A stretch of DNA of 64,000 nt from Bacteriovoracaceae bacterium (GCA_024711325.1 JANJTC010000007.1:62001-126000), one strand, 5' to 3'; positions 26,722 through 34,817 are shown, counted from the stretch's first letter. The notes: generated by a model from the sequence alone, not told the origin. A program made the numbers and translations.

Positions 26722-27564
26722 ATGAAGCAAGAACATCTACCAAACGTTACTGAATATTTGAACTATCGCCAGTTCCTTCAGGACTTTTATCTTTCTAAAA
26801 AGAAAGAGAATGCTTCGTATTCCTATCGAGTTTTTGTCAACAAAGGCGATCTGGGTTCTCCATCACATCTGAAAATGGTCATTGATGGAAGCCGTAATTT
26901 AACTCTTAATACGATTCCTAAATATATCAATGCTCTCGGCTTTAAAAAGAAGAGAGATATCCAGTTCTTTGAACTCCTGGTTCAATATAACCAGGAAGAT
27001 AATGCTGATCAGAAGATAAAATATTTTAACGATATTATGACCCTTAAAAGAAAACAGGGTCTTTCTTTATTAGAAAAACATCAGTTTGATCTTCTGGCCC
27101 ATTGGTTTCATGTTGCCATTTATGTCCTTATCGATCTCGATGACTTTAAGAATAATCTGGAATGGATTTCAGAAAGGCTTCGAAAGAAAGTAACAGTCAA
27201 ACAAGTGAGTGAAGCTCTGGTTTCACTTGAGACTTTGGGCCTTATAGAGAAAGATAATAAGAAAGGTTACCGACAGATTTCAGGGGCCTTATCTACAGCT
27301 GACGATCTCAGGCATTTAAGTGTTCATTCTTATCATAAGGATATGATTGAATTGGCCCTGGGATCTTTATCAAATGATCCAAGTGAAATGCGCGAATTTA
27401 ACGGAGTCACTTTAAAAATCAGCAAAGATAAACTTCCATTGCTGAAAGAAAAAATCCGGACTTTTAGAAGAGAAATTAACGAACTAACCAGCAACATGGA
27501 TGGACTTGATCAAGTCTACCAGTTAAATGTTCAGCTCTTTCCGCTGACAGAGGTAAAGCAATGA
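26722..27564 (+). CDS. TIGR02147 (DUF4423) family protein, putative regulator
   Basis: 280 aa soluble protein. NYRQFLQDFYLSKKKENASYSYRVFVNKGDLGSPSHLKMVIDG at the N-terminus is the family signature (position 18 onward, quoted in part below the family pattern 'YR.fL.d.y..kK...p.fS.R'), with a winged-helix-like segment around KVTVKQVSEALVSLETLGLI. The family is expanded in Fibrobacter and Bdellovibrio and is thought to regulate transcription. It begins 11 bases after a strong terminator with no room for a promoter, and its stop overlaps the next secreted-protein gene by 4 bases. Confidence 0.85.
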   Translation: MKQEHLPNVTEYLNYRQFLQDFYLSKKKENASYSYRVFVNKGDLGSPSHLKMVIDGSRNLTLNTIPKYINALGFKKKRDIQFFELLVQYNQEDNADQKIKYFNDIMTLKRKQGLSLLEKHQFDLLAHWFHVAIYVLIDLDDFKNNLEWISERLRKKVTVKQVSEALVSLETLGLIEKDNKKGYRQISGALSTADDLRHLSVHSYHKDMIELALGSLSNDPSEMREFNGVTLKISKDKLPLLKEKIRTFRREINELTSNMDGLDQVYQLNVQLFPLTEVKQ

Positions 27565-27953
27565 AAAATTTGACTCTAATTCTGATGACAGTCCTGGTAT
27601 CCCTGAACGGTTGGAGTGGTGGAGGCGTTGACGTCGGAAATCACAGTCCTAAAAGTTTCAAGGGCAGCTTCTTAGTTCCCACATTTACATCTGAAGAGGC
27701 GATGGTTGCCCATATTCAGAAGTTATTACCTAAGATTGAGAGTGCTTCAGTAAGCGATGTTCGTGCTCTCATCCTTGAAGCTAAATGTTCTGCTAAAAAC
27801 GTTAAATTCGATACTCTGGAAGTTATTACTTCTTATGAATTTAACGAAATCAGAATGAAGTTAGATAAAGAATTTATGGGAATTGTGACTGTAGAGTTGC
27901 GTGACTGTAAAGAGCCTGTGAAATTGCCTTATTTTGACCATCCTGAATTTTAA
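27561..27953 (+). CDS. Small secreted protein, distant relative of the tandem pair
   Basis: 130 aa with a signal peptide (cut near GWSG, residue 20). By eye it aligns with the 111 aa proteins: FTSEEAMVAHIQKLLPKI against the ASTEAEVVEMIEEAIPSI type, then one cysteine (AKCSAKNVKF / QNCTVHPRHIKI) and the end EFMGIVTVELRDC / KYRGLVTVSNNRC. Both cysteines are kept. It is translationally coupled to the TIGR02147 gene, which suggests a functional link. The function is unknown. Confidence 0.78.
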   Translation: MKNLTLILMTVLVSLNGWSGGGVDVGNHSPKSFKGSFLVPTFTSEEAMVAHIQKLLPKIESASVSDVRALILEAKCSAKNVKFDTLEVITSYEFNEIRMKLDKEFMGIVTVELRDCKEPVKLPYFDHPEF

Positions 27954-28006
27954 ATAATTAAGTGTTAAGTCATTTATTAAGCTGCATGGCTTAACACTTA
28001 ATTATT
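27953..28006. terminator. Bidirectional terminator hairpin between convergent genes
   Basis: AATAATTAAGTGTTAAG (27953-27969) and CTTAACACTTAATTATT (27990-28006) are perfect 17-base inverted repeats around a 20-base loop. They fill the gap between the ends of the secreted protein and the BspA-like lipoprotein; AT-rich flanks allow use in both directions. Confidence 0.7.
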
Positions 28007-28010
28007 TTCA

Positions 28011-29990
28011 TTAATTACAGGTTTCTCCGAAAAGACTTCCGGTACCTGGTGAGCCGCCCTGATCGCAAAAGACTTGAAGACCAGCATTGGTACCGCTCCA
28101 AATGTTGAAACTGAAAGTAACGTTTGAAATATCCCAATTGTTAGCATTGAGATTAGTTAAGTTACTCGTACCTTGAAACATACCAGGCATATTAGTTACA
28201 GAGAAAGTGTTAAAGTTTGAAAGATCTAAAGACACTAAGCTACTGGCATTCTGAAACATATACCCCATATCAGTCACAGAAGAAGTATTAAAGCTTGATA
28301 AGTCTAGTGAAGTGAGGGCACTAGCTTCGTAGAACATTAGCCACATGGTTGTCACTGATGAAGTGTTAAAACTGGAAATGTTAAGTGAAGCGAGTTGGGT
28401 TGTATCTCGGAGCATCTCGGCCATATCCGTCACAGAAGCTGTATTGAAACTTGAAAGATCAAGAGTCGAAAATTTCGTGTTGGAAAACATGCCATGCATA
28501 CTTGTCACCGCTGCCGTTTCAAAATGAGAAAGATCTATAGATGTTATTCCACTGCTTGCAAACATGAAATCCATATTGGTAACGGATGAAGTGTCGAAAT
28601 TGGATATATCTAATGAAGTCAAGTTGGTGGTGCCTGTAAACATTCTCCCCATATCTAAAACCTTGGCCGTATTGAAGTGGGAAAGGTTAAGTGAGGTTAA
28701 GTTATTAGCATTTTGAAACATGGCATACATATCAGTAACATTGGAGGTATCAAAACTAGATATATTCAGGCTTGTTAAACTTCCTGTATAGGCAAACATA
28801 TTGCTCATGCCGATAACTTCGGAGGTGTTAAAATTTGCCAAATCCAGTGCTGTCAAATCCCACGCTCCGGAGAACATGTTACTCATGTTGGTTACATTAA
28901 TTGTATCAAAACTAGAAAGATTTATAGTGGTGATTCCAGAATAGGCAAACATACCCGACATGTTAGTGACAGCTGATGTATTAAAACTAGAAAGATTGAT
29001 GCTGGATATTTCCCAAGCATAATAAAACATATCACTCATATCAGTGACCTTAGATGTGTTAAAGTTCGATAGATCAAGAGAGGAGATGCCTTCCATGTAA
29101 GAAAACATGCTATTCATGCTCGTCACGCTGGAAGTATCAAAACTTGTTAAATCCAGCGTGGTGAGATTGAAAATTTCATAAAACATATAACTCATGTCTG
29201 TGACTGAAGAAGTTTCTCCTCCGGCAAATGATGTCAAGTTCCAGCATCCTTCAAATGCTCTTTCGAGGTTCTTCCAGCCCATGCTACCTAAGTTCACGAC
29301 TTCAATGATTTTGTCGAAATCGCCATTATAGTTAAAGTACCAGGCCTCAACTCGGCCCGTGATGGTAATTGTATGTGGCCCTGGTGTGACATAATTATGG
29401 GTGATGTCTGGATCGGCATCTGATGTTACTGTACTAGGTGGACTTCCATCACCCCAATCAACCTGAAAATTATAAGTGTAACCGGCCCTCAAAGGCAGGG
29501 TGATCGTTTCGTTGGGTGCAGTCGTTTCCCAGATGGAAACAAAAGGCATTTGAGGTTTCACTTCAATATGAAAGATTTCTTGGGCGTCTGATTCAGTACC
29601 GCTACCAACAATTTTGACTTCATAGTCCGCAGCTTGACCTATGTCAGGAGTCCAGATCAGGGAGCCCGTCGCTGAATTAAAGGATATTCCGCTTATCGCA
29701 GTACAATTACTGGTATCTGATACGGCCCCATCGACACTGTTATCGTAGTAACAATTGTAGGTGATAGGATTTCCGCCAGTGGTTATGTCAGAGTTGGTTG
29801 TACTGTCGCTAGCATCCACAAGAAGGGCCTGCATTTCAAAAATACTTCGATCAGTGATGGTGGTTAAACTTGGTAGTGGGGGTGTTGAATCTGGAGCAGG
29901 GATATAAGCTGGCCTGACTTTTGAAGTCAGTTTGATCTCATTACATCCACTGATGCTTATAAATAAGACCATTAAGAAGAACTTCAACAT
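28011..29990 (-). CDS. BspA-like (DUF285) repeat surface lipoprotein
   Basis: 659 aa. A lipoprotein signal ends in SISGC (Cys16). Residues about 40-145 resemble an Ig/cadherin-like domain, 160-212 a PKD-like domain (VDWGDGSPPSTVT...HTITITG), and 251-608 hold about 15 leucine-rich-like repeats of 23-24 residues (LTSLDLSSFNTSSVTDMGYM type), the DUF285/BspA class seen in mycoplasma and other surface proteins. The C-terminus has two cysteines. It probably sits on the outer membrane and binds or adheres. Transcribed from a leader next to the tRNA gene. Confidence 0.9.
   Translation of the reverse strand: MLKFFLMVLFISISGCNEIKLTSKVRPAYIPAPDSTPPLPSLTTITDRSIFEMQALLVDASDSTTNSDITTGGNPITYNCYYDNSVDGAVSDTSNCTAISGISFNSATGSLIWTPDIGQAADYEVKIVGSGTESDAQEIFHIEVKPQMPFVSIWETTAPNETITLPLRAGYTYNFQVDWGDGSPPSTVTSDADPDITHNYVTPGPHTITITGRVEAWYFNYNGDFDKIIEVVNLGSMGWKNLERAFEGCWNLTSFAGGETSSVTDMSYMFYEIFNLTTLDLTSFDTSSVTSMNSMFSYMEGISSLDLSNFNTSKVTDMSDMFYYAWEISSINLSSFNTSAVTNMSGMFAYSGITTINLSSFDTINVTNMSNMFSGAWDLTALDLANFNTSEVIGMSNMFAYTGSLTSLNISSFDTSNVTDMYAMFQNANNLTSLNLSHFNTAKVLDMGRMFTGTTNLTSLDISNFDTSSVTNMDFMFASSGITSIDLSHFETAAVTSMHGMFSNTKFSTLDLSSFNTASVTDMAEMLRDTTQLASLNISSFNTSSVTTMWLMFYEASALTSLDLSSFNTSSVTDMGYMFQNASSLVSLDLSNFNTFSVTNMPGMFQGTSNLTNLNANNWDISNVTFSFNIWSGTNAGLQVFCDQGGSPGTGSLFGETCN
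28165..29240 (-). repeat. About 15 tandem DUF285 repeats
   Basis: Roughly 72-base coding units, each giving the pattern L-x-x-L-(D/N)-(L/I)-S-x-F-(D/N)-T-x-x-V-T-x-M-x-x-M-F. Two or three units are one residue shorter (GITTINL and GITSIDL types). The last unit (NLNANNWDISNVT) is degenerate. Confidence 0.88.
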
Positions 29991-30168
29991 CCAAACTCCC
30001 AGTGACTCTTGGAGTTATCGGAATAGTTAGATCAAAAAACGAGTTTTTTTAAATGATTATCGATAGTTAACAGTTTTGATATAGGAATAAGGAAAGCTGT
30101 TATTTCTGGACTAACACCTGAAGAAATGTAATGATTTTAGTATCTTGCAGATAGTATTAGCTTGTGAT

Positions 30169-30255
30169 TGGTGCCCAAGACGAGACTCGAACTCGTACGG
30201 ATTATTCATCCGAGGGATTTTAAATCCCTTGTGTCTACCATTCCACCACCCGGGC
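30169..30255 (-). tRNA. tRNA-Leu(UAA)
   Basis: 87 bases including an encoded CCA. The acceptor arm GCCCGGG pairs with CTTGGGC (two G-U pairs); the anticodon stem AGGGA/TCCCT encloses TTTAAAA, giving anticodon UAA; the long variable arm CGGATGAATAATCCG marks a class II leucine tRNA; the T arm is ACGAG-TTCGAGT-CTCGT. No integrase or repeated attachment site is seen beside it. Confidence 0.95.
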
Positions 30256-30281
30256 CTGAAGAAAAGTAGAGTAATGATGTT

Positions 30282-31775
30282 ATGTTATTGAGATTATGTC
30301 AATTGAAAAGCCGCTCTCTCTTTTTGATAACGCTTATTACTTTAAGTTCCTGCTCGCAATGGAAGAGGCCTGCGCCTAATGGCTCGGAAATCTTAACAAC
30401 TTTTCCCAATCATTGGTTCTCTGTGAATGCTGACCATTCTCTCCAGGGGACTCAGGGCGGGCCTGTGCCTCATGTGATCTTTGATACTGAGCCAGAATTC
30501 AGACTAAAGAACCGTTTGGTTAATGTCATTATTTCCACTCCCGAAAATTCTCAACATGCCTATGAGATTGATCTTTATTCAGGTCAAAGGCATTACAGTC
30601 ATACTTACTGTAAACAAAAAGACATTTGGAATAACTATACTGGAATTATTCACCGGCCGGTATTTTCGGTCGGTATTATCCCCAAAATTTTGGACCAGAT
30701 TGGTGAGCCGCAGAAGGTGATTGTCTGGTCACGGAACAAAAATTATCACGAAACGGCCGTTAATAATTATCGGGATGTTAAATTGGTGGGAGCCTTCGTT
30801 GAACAAATCTGTCAGGAAGGTAACTGTTTAGGAAAAAGTAATTGGTTATCTCGATTGGTATTTATAGGTGTAGATGGTGATGATCGAGAATTGGACAGAA
30901 TCCAGAATGTAACCGACTTCAAAAAGGTCTTTGACTGGGAGACCTCCAAGGCCCATTTGGAGAATATTAACGGCAGAAACTTCATTGGTGATAGAACTTA
31001 TCCTGCAATCAGGGTGGGACAATTAATCGAGTATGATGATGCTTTTGACTTTTTTAGAAAACGCTCAATATTTCTGACTGATAAAGAACTAAAAAAAATC
31101 CAGAATGGCTGTCATGCTCTGTATAACAACCTTTGGGAAGAAGTCGGAAGAATCCGACCTGAGGATGTTTCAGCTAAAACCAATGAAGAGTATAATAAAA
31201 AAAGAAAGCTGATTGAAGAACTTAAGCATAAGAAGTTACCGGTTGGTTTTGCTGCTCGTTTACACAAATTTACTAAAAAATATTTTAATGAAGTCACAAC
31301 ATGTGAAAAATTTGTCTATCATGGAAACATCAACCGTAATCCGGAAGCCTTTTGGTTTTTGAGCTATATGGGGATTTATTATCGATTGCATAAAGAAGGC
31401 TATTATTTTGACTGTAAGGCAGGTACCTGGCAGCGAAATGTTCTGAATGTGCAAGGTGAGCGCATTTATGACCTAAAAAACGGAATTAGTCAGTGTAATG
31501 AACAAATGCTTGATCAAGCTATGGATTATCTCCCAAACTTTTTAACTGGACTTAAAAGTGAGAAAGAATATTTCACGTTTATAGATTATGATAACCATAC
31601 TCATGGAACTCATAATAAAATGTATGCCTGGATCAAGCTCAAATCCCTTAAGCTCAATTGTAGTAGTGACCCAAATGTTACAATCAAGAAAGAGATGAAA
31701 CTTTTTCCCGAAGATGTTCGTTGGAAAAACAGGAAGGTTAAAGACACTGCTCCGGATTCAAGGTTGATCTATTAA
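30282..31775 (+). CDS. Large lipoprotein of unknown function, first gene of the complex-I-like module
   Basis: 497 aa. The N-terminus is a lipoprotein signal ending TLSSC (Cys24). The mature part has no recognised domain; notable are several cysteines (HTYCKQKD, EQICQEGNC, TTCEKF, YFDCKAG), aromatic-rich strands and THGTHNKMYAW near the end. Its TAA shares one base with the ATG of the NuoB-like gene, so it is translationally coupled to that set. An envelope component working with the downstream proteins is inferred, but the compartment differs unless those face the membrane. Confidence 0.78.
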   Translation: MLLRLCQLKSRSLFLITLITLSSCSQWKRPAPNGSEILTTFPNHWFSVNADHSLQGTQGGPVPHVIFDTEPEFRLKNRLVNVIISTPENSQHAYEIDLYSGQRHYSHTYCKQKDIWNNYTGIIHRPVFSVGIIPKILDQIGEPQKVIVWSRNKNYHETAVNNYRDVKLVGAFVEQICQEGNCLGKSNWLSRLVFIGVDGDDRELDRIQNVTDFKKVFDWETSKAHLENINGRNFIGDRTYPAIRVGQLIEYDDAFDFFRKRSIFLTDKELKKIQNGCHALYNNLWEEVGRIRPEDVSAKTNEEYNKKRKLIEELKHKKLPVGFAARLHKFTKKYFNEVTTCEKFVYHGNINRNPEAFWFLSYMGIYYRLHKEGYYFDCKAGTWQRNVLNVQGERIYDLKNGISQCNEQMLDQAMDYLPNFLTGLKSEKEYFTFIDYDNHTHGTHNKMYAWIKLKSLKLNCSSDPNVTIKKEMKLFPEDVRWKNRKVKDTAPDSRLIY

Positions 31776-32167
31776 TGAAAGAAAAAAAACAGCTGCTTAA
31801 AATATTCAATTTGGGGCATCCATTACTCGTCACGGAAAGTTTTTCCATTTTAGGAGATAAGTTTCTACATGCCTTACCTTTTGAATTTGAATACATTCAA
31901 GATTTGGGTCAGGCAGATGTCATTATCTGGGATGGAATTCTAACTCCAAAAAATCATGAGCTGGTTCAGTCGATCTTAGAAGAGATGAAAAAGAGCAAGG
32001 TCTTGCTTCTCCTGGGTGAATCCATGACTTTATTTAATAACCATCCAATTGTTAAAATATTTGATCCTACTAATTTAAATTATGTTGAAGTCCCAGGCTG
32101 GAATGTTCTCCCAGAAGAACTTTTGGGTGCTCTGGAACTTTGTTATCAAAAGTTACAAAATGTTTAG
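31775..32167 (+). CDS. NuoB-like protein without iron-sulfur ligands
   Basis: 130 aa. The second half follows the complex I PSST/NuoB pattern: QADVIIWDGILTPK for 'ADv.iv.GtlT.K', ILEEMKKSKVLLLLGES for 'v..qMPePk.VismGsC', VEVPGWNVLPEELLGAL for 'vYVPGCPPrPEaLl.g'. Yet every N2-cluster cysteine is replaced: the CC pair is absent, GSC is GES (81-83), PGC is PGW (107-109). The only cysteine is Cys123. It cannot bind cluster N2 in the normal way. Overlaps by 1 base upstream and 8 bases downstream tie it to its neighbours. The homology is by eye and should be confirmed by profile search. Confidence 0.65.
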   Translation: MKEKKQLLKIFNLGHPLLVTESFSILGDKFLHALPFEFEYIQDLGQADVIIWDGILTPKNHELVQSILEEMKKSKVLLLLGESMTLFNNHPIVKIFDPTNLNYVEVPGWNVLPEELLGALELCYQKLQNV

Positions 32168-33770
32168 CTGGAAAGAATTCGAAAAATCAAAACAGATTTT
32201 ATCCCATATGGGAGGAAGCCGTTATCGTGATGATTGGGGTCAACACCATTTAACGATTAGACCCATTGACCTTTTGGATTGGATAAAATTTTTAAAAGAA
32301 GATCTTGGCTTTTTTACCATGACTGATATTGCTTCCAGTGCAGATGAGGTGGTTTATCACTTGCTGAATATGGGTACTCATCAGCGTCTTAATTTGCATC
32401 TTATTGTAAAAAAAGGCGAAATAATTCCTTCCGTTGTTGATTATTACCTACATGCTGATTGGATGGAACGTGAGCAAGCCGAAATGTTGAATCTGACTTT
32501 CGATCGTGCAAGAGCCGGATTATTACTACCAGAGGCACAGAAGAATTATCCTCTCAAGCCTGAATCTGAGATTAAAGACTGGCCCGCTACACTTCCTTCA
32601 GAACTACCGGTTCTAAGATACAATCCGAATAAATCTGAACCTCCTTATCCGGAAGAAAGTTATCAATGGAAAAAGTATGGTCTGACTTCACCTGAGACCC
32701 TTGGGAATTTTGAATGGTTAGTGTGCTTTGATCCAGTCAACGTAGTTGATTCTAAGGTAGAAATTGGTTTTCATCATCAGGGACTTGAACTACTTCTACA
32801 AAATAAAGATATATTTCAGATCCTCTATCTGGTTGATAAGATCAATCTCAGCGCTGCTCCGCATTTTTCAATTGCTTGGACAAAGGCAATAGAAGAAATG
32901 TTTAGAATTAAAATCCCGGAAAGGGCCCAGGCCTTAAGAATTGTGATGCTGGAGTTGGCACGAATTGCAGACCATTTAACCACTTTGCAAGCAATCTGTT
33001 TTTACTCCGGTCTGAATGAATATCGCTTGTATATAAATGCTCGTGAGAAAGTCTATGAACTCTTGGAAAAAATTATTGGATTTCGACATGGAAGTGGAGT
33101 GGCCAAAATAGGCGGGGTCAGTGAAGATCTACCTGCTGGATGGATTATTGAGTATCAGTCCGTGGCCGAGATACTTTCAAAAAACCTAAAGCTCATTCAC
33201 AATTCTTTGATCAGCCAAATAAAATTCCGTAAACAGCTTGAAGGGAGACCAGTTAACGCCCAATCAGTTCTCCAATGGGGTGTGAGTGGTCCTGCAATGC
33301 GGGCATCGGGACTCAACTTTGATCTTCGGAAATCACAACCTTTCTATTTTTATCAAGATATTGATTTTGATATTCCAGTTGGGATCCATGGCACGGGATA
33401 TGACCGCTATTTGATTCGTTATGAAGAAATTTTCCAGAGCCTCCGAATTATTACTCAAGTGATTGATAATCTTCCTCTGGGCAATATAATAAACGAAGAT
33501 TTGAATAAGAATTATCTTGAGCTCTCTGAATATTTTGCGAAACTGGATAAACCAAAGCAGTGGCACTATAGCGCTTTAGAAACTCCTTCTGGTGAAGGAG
33601 GTTTTCTATTTAGTCTGGAAAAAGATCTAACCCCTTCCAGAATTAAAATTAAAACCCCAAGCTTTGTAATTGCTGAAGCATTACCGATCTTTGTGCAAGA
33701 TCTTAAAGAAGAACAACTGAGTACTTGTCTGGCAAGCTTAGGACTGTCTCGTTGGGAGATTGACCGCTAA
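32160..33770 (+). CDS. NuoC-NuoD fusion-like protein with altered quinone region
   Basis: 536 aa from ATG 32160, which overlaps the NuoB-like stop by 8 bases; earlier in-frame starts would extend into that gene. Residues 1-125 resemble NuoC (ADWMEREQAEML for 'a.W.EREvyDlfGi'). Residues about 180-536 resemble NuoD: IGFHHQGLELL, ERAQALRIVMLELARIADHL, KIGGVSEDLPAG, WGVSGPAMRASG, YDRYLIRYEEIFQS, TPSGEGGF. The HPxxHG loop and the DY motif that line the quinone site in NuoD are missing, and no [NiFe] cysteine pairs exist. It is therefore neither a normal complex I subunit nor a hydrogenase large subunit. Confidence 0.78.
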   Translation: MFSWKEFEKSKQILSHMGGSRYRDDWGQHHLTIRPIDLLDWIKFLKEDLGFFTMTDIASSADEVVYHLLNMGTHQRLNLHLIVKKGEIIPSVVDYYLHADWMEREQAEMLNLTFDRARAGLLLPEAQKNYPLKPESEIKDWPATLPSELPVLRYNPNKSEPPYPEESYQWKKYGLTSPETLGNFEWLVCFDPVNVVDSKVEIGFHHQGLELLLQNKDIFQILYLVDKINLSAAPHFSIAWTKAIEEMFRIKIPERAQALRIVMLELARIADHLTTLQAICFYSGLNEYRLYINAREKVYELLEKIIGFRHGSGVAKIGGVSEDLPAGWIIEYQSVAEILSKNLKLIHNSLISQIKFRKQLEGRPVNAQSVLQWGVSGPAMRASGLNFDLRKSQPFYFYQDIDFDIPVGIHGTGYDRYLIRYEEIFQSLRIITQVIDNLPLGNIINEDLNKNYLELSEYFAKLDKPKQWHYSALETPSGEGGFLFSLEKDLTPSRIKIKTPSFVIAEALPIFVQDLKEEQLSTCLASLGLSRWEIDR

Positions 33771-34165
33771 TGATTTTAAGTCGCAAATTTTATACTAAAG
33801 TTTCTTATCTCCGCTCTTGGTGGAACTTAACTCAGATTAAAAAGCTGACTGGAGATAAAATATTTAAAGCTTTTAAGCTATTCAAAACACAGTGGCCGGA
33901 TAAATTATATTTTTATTCTCCCCGGCTTAAAAGAATTCCACGTTTTACCGGTAATCTTGAGGCCCTACGCTCCTGGAGAGAGGCCAAGATTTGTGAGACA
34001 CTCTGTCCAACTCAAGCAATCAAAGTGACCACATCAGATTTTATTATCGATGATCGTGGTTGTATTGCCTGTGGCCTTTGTGTCGAACTGGCCCCGGCCG
34101 GGATTTTAGAAATGACTTCGGATCAAAAATTAGATATCTCTAAAAAATTTCAGAGCGGCGTTTAG
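33770..34165 (+). CDS. NuoI-like ferredoxin retaining one [4Fe-4S] site
   Basis: 131 aa. A basic N-terminal arm (1-65) precedes a two-cluster ferredoxin fold in which only one ligand set survives. Present: Cys79 (of CP), Cys98, Cys101 and Cys104 (CIACGLC), which in this fold share one cluster. Of the other set only Cys75 remains; the two preceding positions are Trp69 and Ala72, and the last is Ala108 (LAP instead of LCP). Start joins the NuoCD-like stop as TAATG. It is the last gene of the module and ends 26 bases inside the convergent aat gene. Confidence 0.75.
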   Translation: MILSRKFYTKVSYLRSWWNLTQIKKLTGDKIFKAFKLFKTQWPDKLYFYSPRLKRIPRFTGNLEALRSWREAKICETLCPTQAIKVTTSDFIIDDRGCIACGLCVELAPAGILEMTSDQKLDISKKFQSGV

Positions 34166-34817
34166 ACCAATTTACTTTATCTAATTTTTTTAAAAAAGCT
34201 GTGCGTGGAACATACTTTCCACCAAATTGCTGGACGACGGGAGTTACCATCTGAGTATCTACCCAGTTAATGCCATTATCCTTTAAATGAACCAGAAGGG
34301 CGTAGAAACCCTGTTTAGAAGCATTATCCTTTATAGTAAACATTGATTCACCAGAAACGAAATCACCAATGATCACACCATAGAGGCCACCCACCAGTTT
34401 TTCTTCATCCCAAACTTCAACCGAATAGGCATAACCTGCATGAAAAAAATTGGTATAGGCCTTGATAATATTTGGGGTAATCCAGGTCCCGGGTTGATCC
34501 TTCCTTGGCATCTTGGCACAGTGGTGGATGACTTCCTCAAAGGCCTGATTAAATGTTACCTGATAAGGTGTTTTCCTTAAAAATTTTATAAAAGATTTTG
34601 AAACGTGCATGTCTTTAAAATTGAGGATCCCCCGTGGATCAGGGGAAAACCAGGTATTAGGAAGATTCACATTTAAGGGATAGGTCGATAGAGGCCAGGG
34701 AAAAATCCCTCTATAATAGGCCTCTAGAAGAGTATCAATTTCAAGATCACCACCCACGGCCACTAAACCATCTTCTGAAGCTGTTTCAACAGGTGGGAAA
34801 ACGATCTTTCTTTTCAT
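34140..34817 (-). CDS. aat: Leucyl/phenylalanyl-tRNA-protein transferase
   Basis: 225 aa. Family landmarks are EAYYRGIFPWP, WFSPDPRGIL, CAKMPRKDQPGTWI and EVWDEEKLVGGLYGVIIGDFVSGESMF. The cytoplasmic enzyme adds Leu or Phe to N-terminal Lys/Arg of proteins, marking them for ClpS/ClpAP degradation (N-end rule). The C-terminus SKRRSEIF is normal. It is the third gene of an overlapping minus-strand trio. Confidence 0.95.
   Translation of the reverse strand: MKRKIVFPPVETASEDGLVAVGGDLEIDTLLEAYYRGIFPWPLSTYPLNVNLPNTWFSPDPRGILNFKDMHVSKSFIKFLRKTPYQVTFNQAFEEVIHHCAKMPRKDQPGTWITPNIIKAYTNFFHAGYAYSVEVWDEEKLVGGLYGVIIGDFVSGESMFTIKDNASKQGFYALLVHLKDNGINWVDTQMVTPVVQQFGGKYVPRTAFLKKLDKVNWSKRRSEIF

Noticed and set aside
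30169..30255. tRNA-Leu as a possible integration site of a mobile island
   Set aside because: No integrase, no direct repeat of the tRNA end and no phage or transfer genes were found on either side.
32950..32970. TTGGCACG resembling a sigma-54 promoter inside the NuoCD-like gene
   Set aside because: The GC element is two bases too close and the sequence encodes the conserved LELARIA motif.
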